From NCBI GenBank assembly GCA_902778105.1, contig CACYWN010000001.1, positions 1 to 64,000 on the forward strand: 64,000 bases of DNA, given 5' to 3'. Origin of the DNA: an uncultured Bacteroidia bacterium. GTDB lineage: Bacteria > Bacteroidota > Bacteroidia > Bacteroidales > UBA932. The notes under the pieces are model-generated. The model saw only the letters and a list, made by a program, of their open reading frames with translations, did not search any database and was not told the DNA's origin. The position numbers and the translations under genes were made by a program. Below, piece by piece: positions 9,380 to 18,316 of the stretch. The first letter of the stretch is position 1. The number at the start of each line of letters is the position of its first letter.

Positions 9380-10693
9380 ATGAAGCAAGGATCAAGTAAA
9401 TACGGGATCTGGACGTCCTCCTCGTTCATCGTCGCCAATATGATCGGGACCGGTGTCTTTACTTCCCTGGGATTCCAGCTCTTGTCCGTCGACAACTTCT
9501 TCCTGATCATGCTGCTGTGGCTGATCGGGGGGATTATCGCCCTGTGCGGTTCCTTGGTGTACGGTGAACTGGGTGCCGTCATGCCCCGTTCAGGAGGGGA
9601 GTATCACTTCTTGGGAAAACTGTATTCCCCGATGATGGGATTCCTGGCCGGCTGGATTTCCCTGGTCGTCGGATTTTCCGCCCCGGTGGCCCTGGCCTGC
9701 CTGGCCTTTTCGGAATATGTCACTCCGCTGATCCCCTGGGCCAATCCCAAGACGGTTGCCGTCATCGTCCTTTCCGTGCTGACCCTGGTACACCTGTTCA
9801 GCCTTTTCGTCAGCGGCTGGGTGCAGAATGCCCTGACGGCCTTGAAGGTTATCGCGATCATCGGTTTCATCATCATCGGTTTCCTTCATTCGGGGGATAG
9901 TTCCGGGGTTATTTCCCAGTCCGTGAGCACCTTCCGTTGGGGAGACCTGTTCAGTGGAGGATTCGCAGTCTGTATCATCTGGGTCTACTACGCCTATTCC
10001 GGATGGAATGCGGCCGCGTATATCGTGGATGACATCGAAAAGCCTCAGGTCAACCTGCCGCGGGCCCTTTTCTTCAGCACGCTTTTCGTGACGGTACTGT
10101 ATCTGCTTCTGAATGCGATGTTCCTCCTGTCCACGCCTGCGGACTCCCTGAAGGGAGAGGTGGAAATCGGCCTGATCGTCGCCAACCACCTTTTCGGTTC
10201 CCGGGGAAATGTCTGGGGCTGGATCATCGCTTTCTTCCTGTTGTCCAGCTGCAGTTCGATGATTTTCGTCGGCCCGCGCGTCTCCTGCAGGATGGGGGAG
10301 GACCATGCCATCTTCCGTTTCCTTTCCTGGGGAAAGCGCAAAGGTATCCCTACCAATGCCATCATCTTCCAGTATCTGCTCTCCCTGTTCATGATCCTGA
10401 CCGGGACGTTCAAGTCCATCACGGAGTATTCGGGCATCCTCCTGTCCCTCTGCTCTTTGCTGACCGTCCTCGGCCTGTTCATCCACCGGAAGCGGTATCC
10501 CGATATGGAACGTCCTTTCCGGACCCCGCTCTATCCGCTCACTCCCATCCTGTTCGGCATCCCGCTTGTCGCCAGTATCTTCTTCCTGATGTGGCAGAGC
10601 GTGTGGAACCTGGTGTTCAGCGGCGGAATCCTTCTGATTGGTATCATTGTTTATTATATCGATAAATATGCGTTCAAGAAGACTCGTCAGTAA
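9380..10693 (+). CDS. APC-superfamily amino acid permease
   Basis: 437 residues with about 12 hydrophobic segments. The first helix carries FIVANMIGTGVFTSLGF, the substrate-binding signature of the APC/LAT type, and EYHFLGKLYSP follows helix 2. It imports or exchanges an amino acid or small peptide-derived solute across the inner membrane; the substrate cannot be read from sequence. It is the first gene of a tight run (lipoprotein, propeller, NlpC/P60, esterase), which points to cell-wall-derived peptides or amino acids as a possible substrate. That link is inference. The downstream lipoprotein gene overlaps its 3' end by 26 nt. Confidence 0.88.
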   Translation: MKQGSSKYGIWTSSSFIVANMIGTGVFTSLGFQLLSVDNFFLIMLLWLIGGIIALCGSLVYGELGAVMPRSGGEYHFLGKLYSPMMGFLAGWISLVVGFSAPVALACLAFSEYVTPLIPWANPKTVAVIVLSVLTLVHLFSLFVSGWVQNALTALKVIAIIGFIIIGFLHSGDSSGVISQSVSTFRWGDLFSGGFAVCIIWVYYAYSGWNAAAYIVDDIEKPQVNLPRALFFSTLFVTVLYLLLNAMFLLSTPADSLKGEVEIGLIVANHLFGSRGNVWGWIIAFFLLSSCSSMIFVGPRVSCRMGEDHAIFRFLSWGKRKGIPTNAIIFQYLLSLFMILTGTFKSITEYSGILLSLCSLLTVLGLFIHRKRYPDMERPFRTPLYPLTPILFGIPLVASIFFLMWQSVWNLVFSGGILLIGIIVYYIDKYAFKKTRQ

Positions 10694-11828
10694 TGCTGCC
10701 TTCATCGGCGGAATCCTGTTGCTCATCATCCTTTCCGGATCCTGCAGGAACCGTAACCATAACCGGGCGGAAATCCAGCCGGAAGATTCCGTCGAGGTGG
10801 ATGAACTGGAGCCTCTTCAGGTGGACCGTGCCCTGAATGACATGGCCATGCTGTTCGCCGGACTTCCGCTTGGGGAGGACAGCCCTGAGTATGGGTGGAT
10901 GGAGGACCCCGTATGGACGGCACATAAGGCCAAGATGGATGAGATGTGGGCGAAATGCGTGAAGACGCTGGACATGGTCGCGGACATCCGGGATGCGGAC
11001 CTGCAAGACATTGTCGACGGCGCCCGGAATGTCCTGTATCCGTTCAGCGGCCCGGACCTTCCCTTCATGGTGGATTTCTTCCCGTCTTCCGAGACCTACT
11101 ATATGATGGGCCTGGAGCGTACCGGTACGGTCATTACTCCTGAAAAGGCCGGACAGAAGACTTTCCAGAAACTGGAGCAGGCTTTGCATTATCTGCTGGC
11201 GAAGAGCTATTTCGTGACCAGCTATATGGCTTCGGACCTTCATAACCAGGAAGTTGACGGGACCATTCCCATCCTGATGGTCCTCCTGTCCCGGATGGGT
11301 TACGGGATTGAATCGGTTGCCTATCAGACCTTGACCGAAACCGGGGAGTGGCAGGATTCCGAGGAGCATGCCCCCTTCGTCCGGATCCGTTTCTTCAAGG
11401 AAGGAGACCGGCAGCTCAAGACCCTCTACTACCTGTCGACCAACTTGCAGGATGACAAGTTCGACCCTTCCGTCCAGGCGATGCTTGAGAAGCTGGATCC
11501 CCGTTCGACGGCCACCCTCGTCAAGTCCTGTTCCTATCTCCTGCACTACGGGTCGTTCTCGACGATCCGCGAGGACATCCTGGACCATTCTTTCGCACTG
11601 ATCCAGGACGACACGGGAGTCCGGTATAACGTCCTCCTTTCGGAGAACTGGAAAGTCGACCTCTACGGCGGTTATGTCGAACCTCTGCATTGGTTCCCGA
11701 GGTCGGTTTACCAGACCGACCTTGCGAAGGTCTACCAGAGTTCCGATTCCATCAAACCGCTCGGATTCCGTTTCGGTTACAATGATCCGGGCTCCTCTCT
11801 GATCGTCGCTCGGAAAAGCTTTGAATAG
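10668..11828 (+). CDS. Lipoprotein of unknown function
   Basis: 386 residues from the ATG at 10668; a TTG at 10638 would lengthen it, but the ATG gives a proper signal peptide. A short basic start, a hydrophobic core and a lipobox (LSGSC, Cys26) predict lipid attachment, and Asn/Arg after the Cys fit an envelope protein. The rest is acidic and mixed alpha/beta, with no motif I recognise. The start overlaps the permease by 26 nt and the next gene begins 3 nt after its stop, so it belongs to the same operon. It may be an accessory or substrate-binding factor for its neighbours, which is a guess. Confidence 0.78.
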   Translation: MRSRRLVSNAAFIGGILLLIILSGSCRNRNHNRAEIQPEDSVEVDELEPLQVDRALNDMAMLFAGLPLGEDSPEYGWMEDPVWTAHKAKMDEMWAKCVKTLDMVADIRDADLQDIVDGARNVLYPFSGPDLPFMVDFFPSSETYYMMGLERTGTVITPEKAGQKTFQKLEQALHYLLAKSYFVTSYMASDLHNQEVDGTIPILMVLLSRMGYGIESVAYQTLTETGEWQDSEEHAPFVRIRFFKEGDRQLKTLYYLSTNLQDDKFDPSVQAMLEKLDPRSTATLVKSCSYLLHYGSFSTIREDILDHSFALIQDDTGVRYNVLLSENWKVDLYGGYVEPLHWFPRSVYQTDLAKVYQSSDSIKPLGFRFGYNDPGSSLIVARKSFE

Positions 11829-11831
11829 GGA

Positions 11832-13169
11832 ATGCATGCTTTGAATCGTTTTGCCTCCTTTGCGGTGGCAGGCTGTCTTTTCCTTTCGTTCCCCGTGCTT
11901 GCCGGGTCTCCTCAGGAAGACACCCAGAAACGGACTCCCAAACTTGTCCATCCCGCCATGGGGAGTGTCCTGTCCACCGACAGGATACAAGTGACTTTCA
12001 TTGGGCGGAAGCAGCATTTCACCGGGGGAGACCAGGCCACCCTCGACCGGGATATCCAGTCCCCGAAATCGGTGAACATCCACCCTTCCGGTAAGAAATA
12101 CTATGTCAATTCCCTGGAAGGGGGAAAGACGGTGGTCTATGATTTCCAGTCCGGTGAAAAGCTGACCGTCATCAACCACAAGTTCAGCGAAGAGGACCTT
12201 CCGCTGTGGGCGCCTCCGTCCGGATTCTATGCTTTCCACCATCATTACGACCATCCGGAGAGCTTTACCGGAAAGCCGGTCGAGAGCACGTTCTCCCATG
12301 GGGGAAGGTACCTTTGGGTCCCTTATTACCGGAGAAGTTTCGACTTGAATGCGCAGGACCCTTCCGCGATGGCAGTGATCGATACGGAGCGGGACGAAAT
12401 CATACGCCTTTTCGAAACGGGACCGCTGCCGAAGATGGTGGCTGTGTCCCCGGATGGAACCCGGCTGGCCGTCACCCATTGGGGCGACAACACGGTCGGG
12501 CTGATGGACATCTCGTCCGACCGGCCGGAGGATTGGCATTATCTGGAGAACATCGTCGTCGACTACCAGCTCAAGCTGAACCTCAGTCTCACGCAAAGCG
12601 TGAACCGGGACATAAACAGTGGATACTGCCTGCGCGGTACGGTTTTCACACCGGACAACCGGTTTCTGTTCGTGGGTTGTATGGGCAGCGGAGGCGGAAT
12701 CGCCGTCATCGACCTGAAAGACAACACGTATCTGGGGCGGGTGATGGGAGCGATGTCCAACCTCCGCCATCTGGTGATCCGGAACGGATTCCTGTATGCA
12801 AGCATCAATTCCGCGGGCTATGTCCAGCGGATCCCCCTGGCCAAGTTCCTGGCAGCCTGTTCTTCCCTGGATGGAAAGGATAACAGGAAAGTCAAGGTGG
12901 ACGGCTGGGTTTCCTGCAAGGTCGCGGCTGGAGCAAGGACCATCGAGATCTCTCCGAACGGGCATTTCATCTTCGCGGCTTGCAATTTTTCCAGCTGCCT
13001 TGCCGTCGTGGATGCCACGACGATGAAACTGCTCGGCACGATTCCTGCAGACTCGTACCCCGTTGGATTGGATGTGTCCCTGGATGGCCGGTACGTATTC
13101 ACGACTTCCCAGGGACGGAACGGTATCGGCGGTAACGCCGTAGATATTTTTGAGATAACGTACAAATGA
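11832..13169 (+). CDS. Exported beta-propeller (YVTN/lactonase-like) protein
   Basis: 445 residues with a signal peptide of about 24 residues (CLFLSFPVLAG). Repeated blades have the pattern SPDGxxLxVTxWxxNTVxxMDI (near 208), TPDNRFLFVGCMGSGGGIAVID, SPNGHFIFAACNFSSCLAVVD and SLDGRYVFTTSQG, a seven-bladed YVTN/lactonase-like propeller. It is probably periplasmic or at the outer membrane. Such proteins often bind or act on sugars or peptidoglycan, but no catalytic site is evident. Its stop overlaps the next ATG by 4 nt (ATGA). Confidence 0.82.
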   Translation: MHALNRFASFAVAGCLFLSFPVLAGSPQEDTQKRTPKLVHPAMGSVLSTDRIQVTFIGRKQHFTGGDQATLDRDIQSPKSVNIHPSGKKYYVNSLEGGKTVVYDFQSGEKLTVINHKFSEEDLPLWAPPSGFYAFHHHYDHPESFTGKPVESTFSHGGRYLWVPYYRRSFDLNAQDPSAMAVIDTERDEIIRLFETGPLPKMVAVSPDGTRLAVTHWGDNTVGLMDISSDRPEDWHYLENIVVDYQLKLNLSLTQSVNRDINSGYCLRGTVFTPDNRFLFVGCMGSGGGIAVIDLKDNTYLGRVMGAMSNLRHLVIRNGFLYASINSAGYVQRIPLAKFLAACSSLDGKDNRKVKVDGWVSCKVAAGARTIEISPNGHFIFAACNFSSCLAVVDATTMKLLGTIPADSYPVGLDVSLDGRYVFTTSQGRNGIGGNAVDIFEITYK

Positions 13170-14137
13170 AGAGAATACTGATCGGATGCATCCTGTTTGT
13201 ATCCATCGTCGCACAGTCGTTCGCCCAGCCGGTTGCGACGGCTTCGCCCGACAGCGTCAGCGTGGACGCCCGGGACGTGGCCGACGCCATCATCGAGGAG
13301 GCGAAACGCTACCTGGGACGACCTTACCAATGGGCCGGAAATGGGCCGGATCGCTTTGACTGTACCGGTTTCACCAAATATGTCTATGCCAAGTTCGGCT
13401 ATAAACTGGGCCGGACGGTGGCGGGGCAGATGGACGACGGCCGGCCGGTCGAAGGGGGATTGGATGCACTTCAGAAGGGTGACATCCTGATTTTCGGCGC
13501 CCGGTTCAACAAGAAGGCACTCGGCCACGCCGCCATTTTTATCGAGATGGATCCGAAGGGAGACAACTTCACGTTCATCCATGCCGCCCGTCGGGGAGTC
13601 ATCATTTCGGAGTTGAAGGAGACCTACTACACGGAGCGGTTCCTGGGTGCGGTCCGTATCCTTCCGGATTTCAGCCCGATCCAGGAAGATACGACCGCCT
13701 TCGACCGGCTGATTCCGGAAAACACCGTCCTGCCTCCCGACACGCTCCGGCTCGCCGTCGGCGACAAGCGGATCGTCCTCTTCGAAAATGGAACCTGGGT
13801 GGAAGTCTATGATGACGGGTCGATGCATCTTCCTTCCGGCAAGGATCCGGTCTATCTGTTCGCCGACGGCCATTGGAGTGCGGCTCCGCCTGCCAGTACC
13901 GTGAAGATCCCTTCCATACAGAAAGAGGAACCGGCTTCCGGCACTTCGGTCCGTTCATCCGCCTCCCGGTCGTCCACGCAGACCTCTACGGAGAAGCAGT
14001 ACCATACCATCCGGAGTGGAGACACGCTTTCCAAGATCGCGGCCAGGTACCACACTTCCGTCAGGGCTTTGTGCAACCTGAACGGAATCAACCAGAATAC
14101 GGTCCTCAAGATCGGTAAAAAGATACGAGTAAAATGA
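13166..14137 (+). CDS. NlpC/P60 peptidoglycan endopeptidase with LysM
   Basis: 323 residues. Signal peptide 1-20 (AQSFA). The NlpC/P60 domain covers about 40-165 with the catalytic Cys in RFDCTGF (C66), His in GHAAIF (H121) and a third polar residue at FIHAARR (H139). A linker of about 110 residues has Ser/Thr-rich parts. A C-terminal LysM covers about 278-321 (YHTIRSGDTLSKIAARYHTS ... IGKKIRVK). It should cut peptide stems of peptidoglycan in the periplasm, anchored to glycan by LysM. It overlaps both neighbours by ATGA. Next to a permease and an esterase it suggests wall remodelling or recycling. Confidence 0.93.
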   Translation: MKRILIGCILFVSIVAQSFAQPVATASPDSVSVDARDVADAIIEEAKRYLGRPYQWAGNGPDRFDCTGFTKYVYAKFGYKLGRTVAGQMDDGRPVEGGLDALQKGDILIFGARFNKKALGHAAIFIEMDPKGDNFTFIHAARRGVIISELKETYYTERFLGAVRILPDFSPIQEDTTAFDRLIPENTVLPPDTLRLAVGDKRIVLFENGTWVEVYDDGSMHLPSGKDPVYLFADGHWSAAPPASTVKIPSIQKEEPASGTSVRSSASRSSTQTSTEKQYHTIRSGDTLSKIAARYHTSVRALCNLNGINQNTVLKIGKKIRVK

Positions 14138-14946
14138 GAAAATGCTTGTCCATCGCCCTTTTGCTGCTGACATGGGCTGTTCCCGAAACCTTGGCGCAGG
14201 AACTTCTTGCTTACCGGGATTCGGTCAAGCAGGGATATAATTTCCTGCTGTACCTTCCTGAACAGTATCACGAATCGGATGCTTCTTTGCCCCTGGTCGT
14301 CTTCCTCCACGGAAAGAGCCTGACCGGGACGGATCTGAACATGGTCACCCGTTACGGGACGATCGATGCCCTTCGTCGTGGCCTGGATATCAATGCCATC
14401 GTCCTGGCCCCCCAGACCAGCAAGGTCGGGTGGGTCGACAAGGACGTGATGGCTACCGTGGATTATGTCGCCGAGCGGTATCGGGTCGACTTGAACCGGA
14501 TCTATGTCTTCGGAATGAGCATGGGGGGCTGGGGTGCCTTCAAGGTCGCTGCGGCCTATCCGGACCGGATCGCCGCCGCCATCGCGATGTGCGGCGGCTT
14601 CACCGGGAACGTAGAACCTTTGACCGCCGTCCCCCTGTGGATCATCCATGGCACGAATGACGATGTCACCCCGTTCTCCTATTCTTCCAGCATTGTGAAG
14701 AAGATGGTTGCGACCGGCAAGGCGGACCGTCTCCAGTATACCTGGCTTTCGGGCTGTGACCATTCCATCCTGGCGCGGGCGTTCCAGTTGAAGGAGCCGT
14801 ACAAGTGGCTGTTCGAGCACCGGCTGACCACGCCGATGCGTCCCTGCAACCGGGATTATGACATCTCTCCCACCGACCTGAACCAGGCCTACATGGGACT
14901 GAAATCCCCCCAGGGCCGGCTTCCGATCACCCTGCCCAAGAAATAG
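14134..14946 (+). CDS. Exported alpha/beta-hydrolase (esterase/peptidase-like)
   Basis: 270 residues with a signal peptide (about 1-21). The alpha/beta-hydrolase fold is shown by the oxyanion motif FLHGKS (58-62), the nucleophile elbow GMSMGG (Ser129), the acid in HGTNDD (Asp176/177) and His210 in GCDHS. It resembles PHB-depolymerase or prolyl-oligopeptidase-like esterases. The substrate is unknown. The C-terminal 50 residues after the catalytic His are an extension without a clear motif. The start overlaps the NlpC gene by 4 nt. It is the last gene of the envelope run before sppA, 23 nt away. Confidence 0.86.
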   Translation: MRKCLSIALLLLTWAVPETLAQELLAYRDSVKQGYNFLLYLPEQYHESDASLPLVVFLHGKSLTGTDLNMVTRYGTIDALRRGLDINAIVLAPQTSKVGWVDKDVMATVDYVAERYRVDLNRIYVFGMSMGGWGAFKVAAAYPDRIAAAIAMCGGFTGNVEPLTAVPLWIIHGTNDDVTPFSYSSSIVKKMVATGKADRLQYTWLSGCDHSILARAFQLKEPYKWLFEHRLTTPMRPCNRDYDISPTDLNQAYMGLKSPQGRLPITLPKK

Positions 14947-14969
14947 AAACGATCTTAATAAACGATAAG

Positions 14970-16751
14970 ATGAAAGAGTTCGTCAAAATGATGCTGGCCG
15001 TGATCTGCGCGTTCATCGTGATGCAGATGGTCGGCTTCTTCCTGTTGTTCATCATGGTCGGCGCCATGAGCCTTGGCGGCAGCAAGACCGTACTGCCCCG
15101 GGAGGGCGTCCTGGACATCGACATGGCCCAGTTCACACTGGCCGAGCAGACGCAGGAGGAGTCCTTCTCCCCGTCGGTTTCCCTGCTGGGTGGCTTGTCC
15201 ACCCCGACCCCTTCCATCGGCTTGTGGGATGCCATCCAGGCCCTGGAGGCTGCGGCGGCCGATCCGTCCATCAAGTATGTCCTCCTCCGTCCGGACATGG
15301 CTTCCGGCGGGGTCTCTTCCCTGGAGGAACTGCGCGCGGCCCTCGCCGAATTCCGCAAGAGCGGCAAGGCCGTGGTCGCCTATACGGAGAACCCGGGAAA
15401 CGGATCCTATTACCTGGCCTCCGTCGCCGACAAGATCTATATGACCTCCTATCACGGAGGTACGGCCCAGATGGTGGGCCTGTCCAGCCAGATGACCTTC
15501 CTGAAGGACCTGTTGGACAAGGTGGGCGTGAATGTCCAGCTCATCCGCCACGGCAAGTACAAGTCGGCGGGCGAGATGTACATCAGGAACGAGCCTTCCG
15601 CCGAGAACCGCGAGCAGTATCAGGTGATGGTCAATTCCTTGTGGAAGACCGTCTCCTCCACCATCGCCGCGGCCCGCGGCCTTTCCGAGGAGGAGCTGAA
15701 CGGGCTGGTGGACCACCTCAAGCTCAACTTCCCGGAGGACTTCCTGCAGTATGGCCTTGTGGATGAACTCCTGGACCATGAGGGACTTGTCTCCAAGCTT
15801 TGCACCCTCGCGCAGGTGGAGAAGGTGGAGGACCTCCACCTGGTCTCCCTGGCGGACTACGTCTCCGCAAAGGTGATGAACCAGGGCGGGAAGGAGAACG
15901 TCGCCATCCTCTTCGCCGACGGTGAGATCGTCGACGGGAAGGACTATTCCAACATCGCCGCCGACCGCTTCGTCGCCGAGATCGACAAGCTCCGCAAGGA
16001 CAAGACCGTGAAGTCGGTGGTCCTGCGCGTCAATTCTCCGGGCGGCAGCGTCGTCGCCTCCGAGAAGATCCGTTCCGCGCTGAAGCTCCTGATGGCCGAG
16101 AAGCCCGTTGTCGCCTCCTATGGCAACTACGCCGCTTCGGGCGGTTACTGGATTTCCGCCGGCACCCAGAAGATCTATTCCGACGCGACCTGCCTTACCG
16201 GTTCCATCGGCGTGTTCTCCATGATTCCGGAGTTTTCCAAGGTGACGGACAAGGTGGGCGTGAACTTCGTTTCCATCGGCTCCAACAAGCACAGTGACAT
16301 GTTTTCCCTGATGCGCCCGTTCGATGCGGAGGAGACCGCCAACATGCAGTCCTATATCGAGGATATCTACGGCCGATTCGTCGGCCTGGTCGCCGAAGGC
16401 CGTTCCCTGGAGGAAGCGCGTGTAGATGAGCTTGCCCAGGGCCGAGTATGGGTCGGAACCGACGCCATCGGAATCGGACTGGTCGACGAGATCGGCGGCA
16501 TCCGCGAAGCCGTGGATTACGCCGCCTCCCTGGCCGGATACGTCTCCAAGGGCGATTATCAAGTGATCAGCCGTCCGGCGACGCTTTCGTCCATGGAACA
16601 GATCATGATGATGATCGGCGGTGAGAAAGAGGCGCCGTCCATCCTGGCCGACACGCCGTTCGAGGCGCTCGGCCGGAGCCTGGATGGCATCCGCGAGGGC
16701 CGTCCGGGCCAGGCTTATGCCCGTCTTCCGTACGACATCGTAATCCGCTAG
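14970..16751 (+). CDS. sppA: Signal peptide peptidase SppA, 67K type
   Basis: 593 residues, two tandem S49 domains as in the long SppA form. A single N-terminal membrane segment lies at about 9-34. The catalytic Lys is in KYKSAGE (K198) and the nucleophile in YAASGGYW (S390), the expected Lys/Ser dyad split between the two halves. It degrades signal peptide remnants in the inner membrane, with the active site in the periplasm. It starts 23 nt after the esterase and is followed 3 nt later by the phosphomannose isomerase, so read-through is likely. Confidence 0.95.
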   Translation: MKEFVKMMLAVICAFIVMQMVGFFLLFIMVGAMSLGGSKTVLPREGVLDIDMAQFTLAEQTQEESFSPSVSLLGGLSTPTPSIGLWDAIQALEAAAADPSIKYVLLRPDMASGGVSSLEELRAALAEFRKSGKAVVAYTENPGNGSYYLASVADKIYMTSYHGGTAQMVGLSSQMTFLKDLLDKVGVNVQLIRHGKYKSAGEMYIRNEPSAENREQYQVMVNSLWKTVSSTIAAARGLSEEELNGLVDHLKLNFPEDFLQYGLVDELLDHEGLVSKLCTLAQVEKVEDLHLVSLADYVSAKVMNQGGKENVAILFADGEIVDGKDYSNIAADRFVAEIDKLRKDKTVKSVVLRVNSPGGSVVASEKIRSALKLLMAEKPVVASYGNYAASGGYWISAGTQKIYSDATCLTGSIGVFSMIPEFSKVTDKVGVNFVSIGSNKHSDMFSLMRPFDAEETANMQSYIEDIYGRFVGLVAEGRSLEEARVDELAQGRVWVGTDAIGIGLVDEIGGIREAVDYAASLAGYVSKGDYQVISRPATLSSMEQIMMMIGGEKEAPSILADTPFEALGRSLDGIREGRPGQAYARLPYDIVIR

Positions 16752-16754
16752 GCC

Positions 16755-17777
16755 ATGGACGAGAAGAAACTGACTCCGATGCGTTTCGGACCCGAACGGG
16801 TGGAGCGCAAGTGGGGGTTCGTGGAATACCGGATCGCCGACCTTGGCTACATCGATTCGGTGGCCATCGACGGCTGGCTTTCCGGCAATTCCATCAGTGA
16901 CATCATGCAGACCTACCTGGAGCGCATCGCCGGGGAAATCCCGTTCGAATACTACGGCACGCAGTTCCCGGTGATGGTCAAGTGGCTGGATATCCAGGGA
17001 CGCACCTCGCTGCACGTGAATCCGGACGACGAGGCGGCCGAGCAGCGTTATGACGCGTTCGGCAAGACGGCGCTCTGGTACGTGGCGGCCGCCGGCCCTG
17101 ATGCAAAACTGTTCCTGGGCTTCAAGCGCGACGTGACCGCCGCCGAGTTCTATGAGAAATGCCTGGATGGAACGGTGGAGGAACTCCTGAATGTCATCAA
17201 GCCGCAGGTAGGGGAGCACTACCTCGTCACCCCGGGGATGGTCCATGCTGCGCAGGACGTCCGCCTGCTGGAGGTGGCCGAATCCTCCGAACTCTGGTTC
17301 CGCCTGCATGCCTGGGAAGACGGAGAGGCCGAACTGCACCTGGAAGAGGCTTTCGACCTGATCGACCTCAAGGCCTACCGGGTCCCGAAGACGGAGGGAA
17401 ATCCGGAGGCGGTGACGGAAAGCATTGCCGTCACCCCGCAGTTTTCCGTGAACGAGATCCGGTTGAAAGACGCGGTCCGCATCACGGACCAGGGCGGCAG
17501 TTTCCGGCTCTACGCCTGTGTCAAGGGTGCCGGCTCCGTTCAGGTGGAAGGGAAGGACAGCCTTCGTTTCCGCGAGGGTGACGCCGTGCTGGTGCCGGCC
17601 GAACTGACGGACTTCATCCTGGCTCCCACCGACCGTGATACCATTCTTCTGGAGGCGCTGCTGGAACCCCGGCGCGACAAGGATGAATACATCAACCCCG
17701 AAGCCGAACCTTTCCTGAAAGGGGAGGAGTATGAGGGGCTGGAGGGGGACGAACTTCCCGACCCTGAACTGGACTGA
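16755..17777 (+). CDS. manA: Class I mannose-6-phosphate isomerase
   Basis: 340 residues. The family's metal site is visible: SLHVNPDDE (about 96-104) corresponds to the VHPDD motif, and PGMVHAAQD with LLEVAESSELWFRLHAW corresponds to the second half of the cupin site. A C-terminal cupin-like domain (about 235-310) is present. It interconverts mannose-6-phosphate and fructose-6-phosphate for mannan use or GDP-sugar synthesis. The N-terminus (MRFGPERVERKWGFVEYRIADLG) matches the Bacteroidetes type. The S4 gene starts 1 nt after its stop. The C-terminal tail is very acidic. Confidence 0.85.
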   Translation: MDEKKLTPMRFGPERVERKWGFVEYRIADLGYIDSVAIDGWLSGNSISDIMQTYLERIAGEIPFEYYGTQFPVMVKWLDIQGRTSLHVNPDDEAAEQRYDAFGKTALWYVAAAGPDAKLFLGFKRDVTAAEFYEKCLDGTVEELLNVIKPQVGEHYLVTPGMVHAAQDVRLLEVAESSELWFRLHAWEDGEAELHLEEAFDLIDLKAYRVPKTEGNPEAVTESIAVTPQFSVNEIRLKDAVRITDQGGSFRLYACVKGAGSVQVEGKDSLRFREGDAVLVPAELTDFILAPTDRDTILLEALLEPRRDKDEYINPEAEPFLKGEEYEGLEGDELPDPELD

Positions 17778-17778
17778 C

Positions 17779-18225
17779 ATGGCAGACGCACGCATCGACA
17801 AATACCTCTGGGCCATCCGGGCGTTCAAGACCCGGACGGATGCCACCGACGCCTGCAAGGGCGGACGGGTGAAGGTTGCCGGGGCCAACGCCAAGCCTTC
17901 CAAGGAAGTGAAGCCCGGCGACGTGGTGCAGGTCCGCAAGGGGACCGTTACCTTTACCTACAAAGTCCTGCAGCCGCTGGAGCGCCGCGTGGGTGCGAAG
18001 CTGGTTCCGGAGTATGCCCAGAACCTGACTCCGGAGTCTGAACTGCAGAAACTCCGCGCTCCGGTGGAAACCTTCTTCGTCACCCGCGACCGCGGGGCGG
18101 GCCGTCCTACCAAGAAGGACCGGCGCGAGATGGAGGAGGCCTGGGATGCCATCGACTTCAACGATATCCCGGACGACGTGGCCGCCCGGTTCGGACTGAC
18201 AGACGAGGACATCGACCAGCTCTGA
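17779..18225 (+). CDS. S4-domain RNA-binding protein (Hsp15-like)
   Basis: 148 residues from the ATG at 17779, directly after the isomerase stop. The N-terminal S4 domain reads RIDKYLWAIRAFKTRTDATDACKGGRVKVAGANAKPSKEVKPGD, which is close to Hsp15. Hsp15-type proteins bind stalled 50S subunits carrying peptidyl-tRNA and aid their recycling. A basic region (RGAGRPTKKDRREME) and an acidic tail follow. The rest of the context says nothing about its job. Confidence 0.85.
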   Translation: MADARIDKYLWAIRAFKTRTDATDACKGGRVKVAGANAKPSKEVKPGDVVQVRKGTVTFTYKVLQPLERRVGAKLVPEYAQNLTPESELQKLRAPVETFFVTRDRGAGRPTKKDRREMEEAWDAIDFNDIPDDVAARFGLTDEDIDQL

Positions 18226-18244
18226 ACCACCATCGCTGTCAAAT

Positions 18245-18264
18245 AATCCCTAGAAATAGGGATT
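18245..18264. terminator. Perfect hairpin with GAAA loop
   Basis: AATCCCTA (18245-18252), loop GAAA, TAGGGATT (18257-18264). A GNRA tetraloop closes a perfect 8-bp stem 20 nt after the S4 gene. There is no T run. It overlaps the -33 element of the next promoter, so it may be a terminator, an operator or both. Confidence 0.55.
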
Positions 18265-18293
18265 GACGGGTACTCCCGGGGGTTCTAGCTTTG
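18262..18293 (+). promoter_or_regulatory. Promoter of the mini-CcsA gene
   Basis: ATTG (18262-18265), 20 nt, then TAGCTTTG (18286-18293). The ATG at 18317 follows after 23 nt. One mismatch in the -33 box; the -7 box fits the consensus. Confidence 0.55.
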
Positions 18294-18316
18294 CATCCCG
18301 AAACAAACGAGATGCA

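Noticed and set aside
14955..17939. 994-residue open frame on the minus strand
   Set aside because: It lies antisense to sppA, manA and the S4 gene, all clearly real. Long antisense frames are a product of high GC and codon bias here; the same applies to 10674-13214, 26066-28231, 28723-31893 and 38049-40199.
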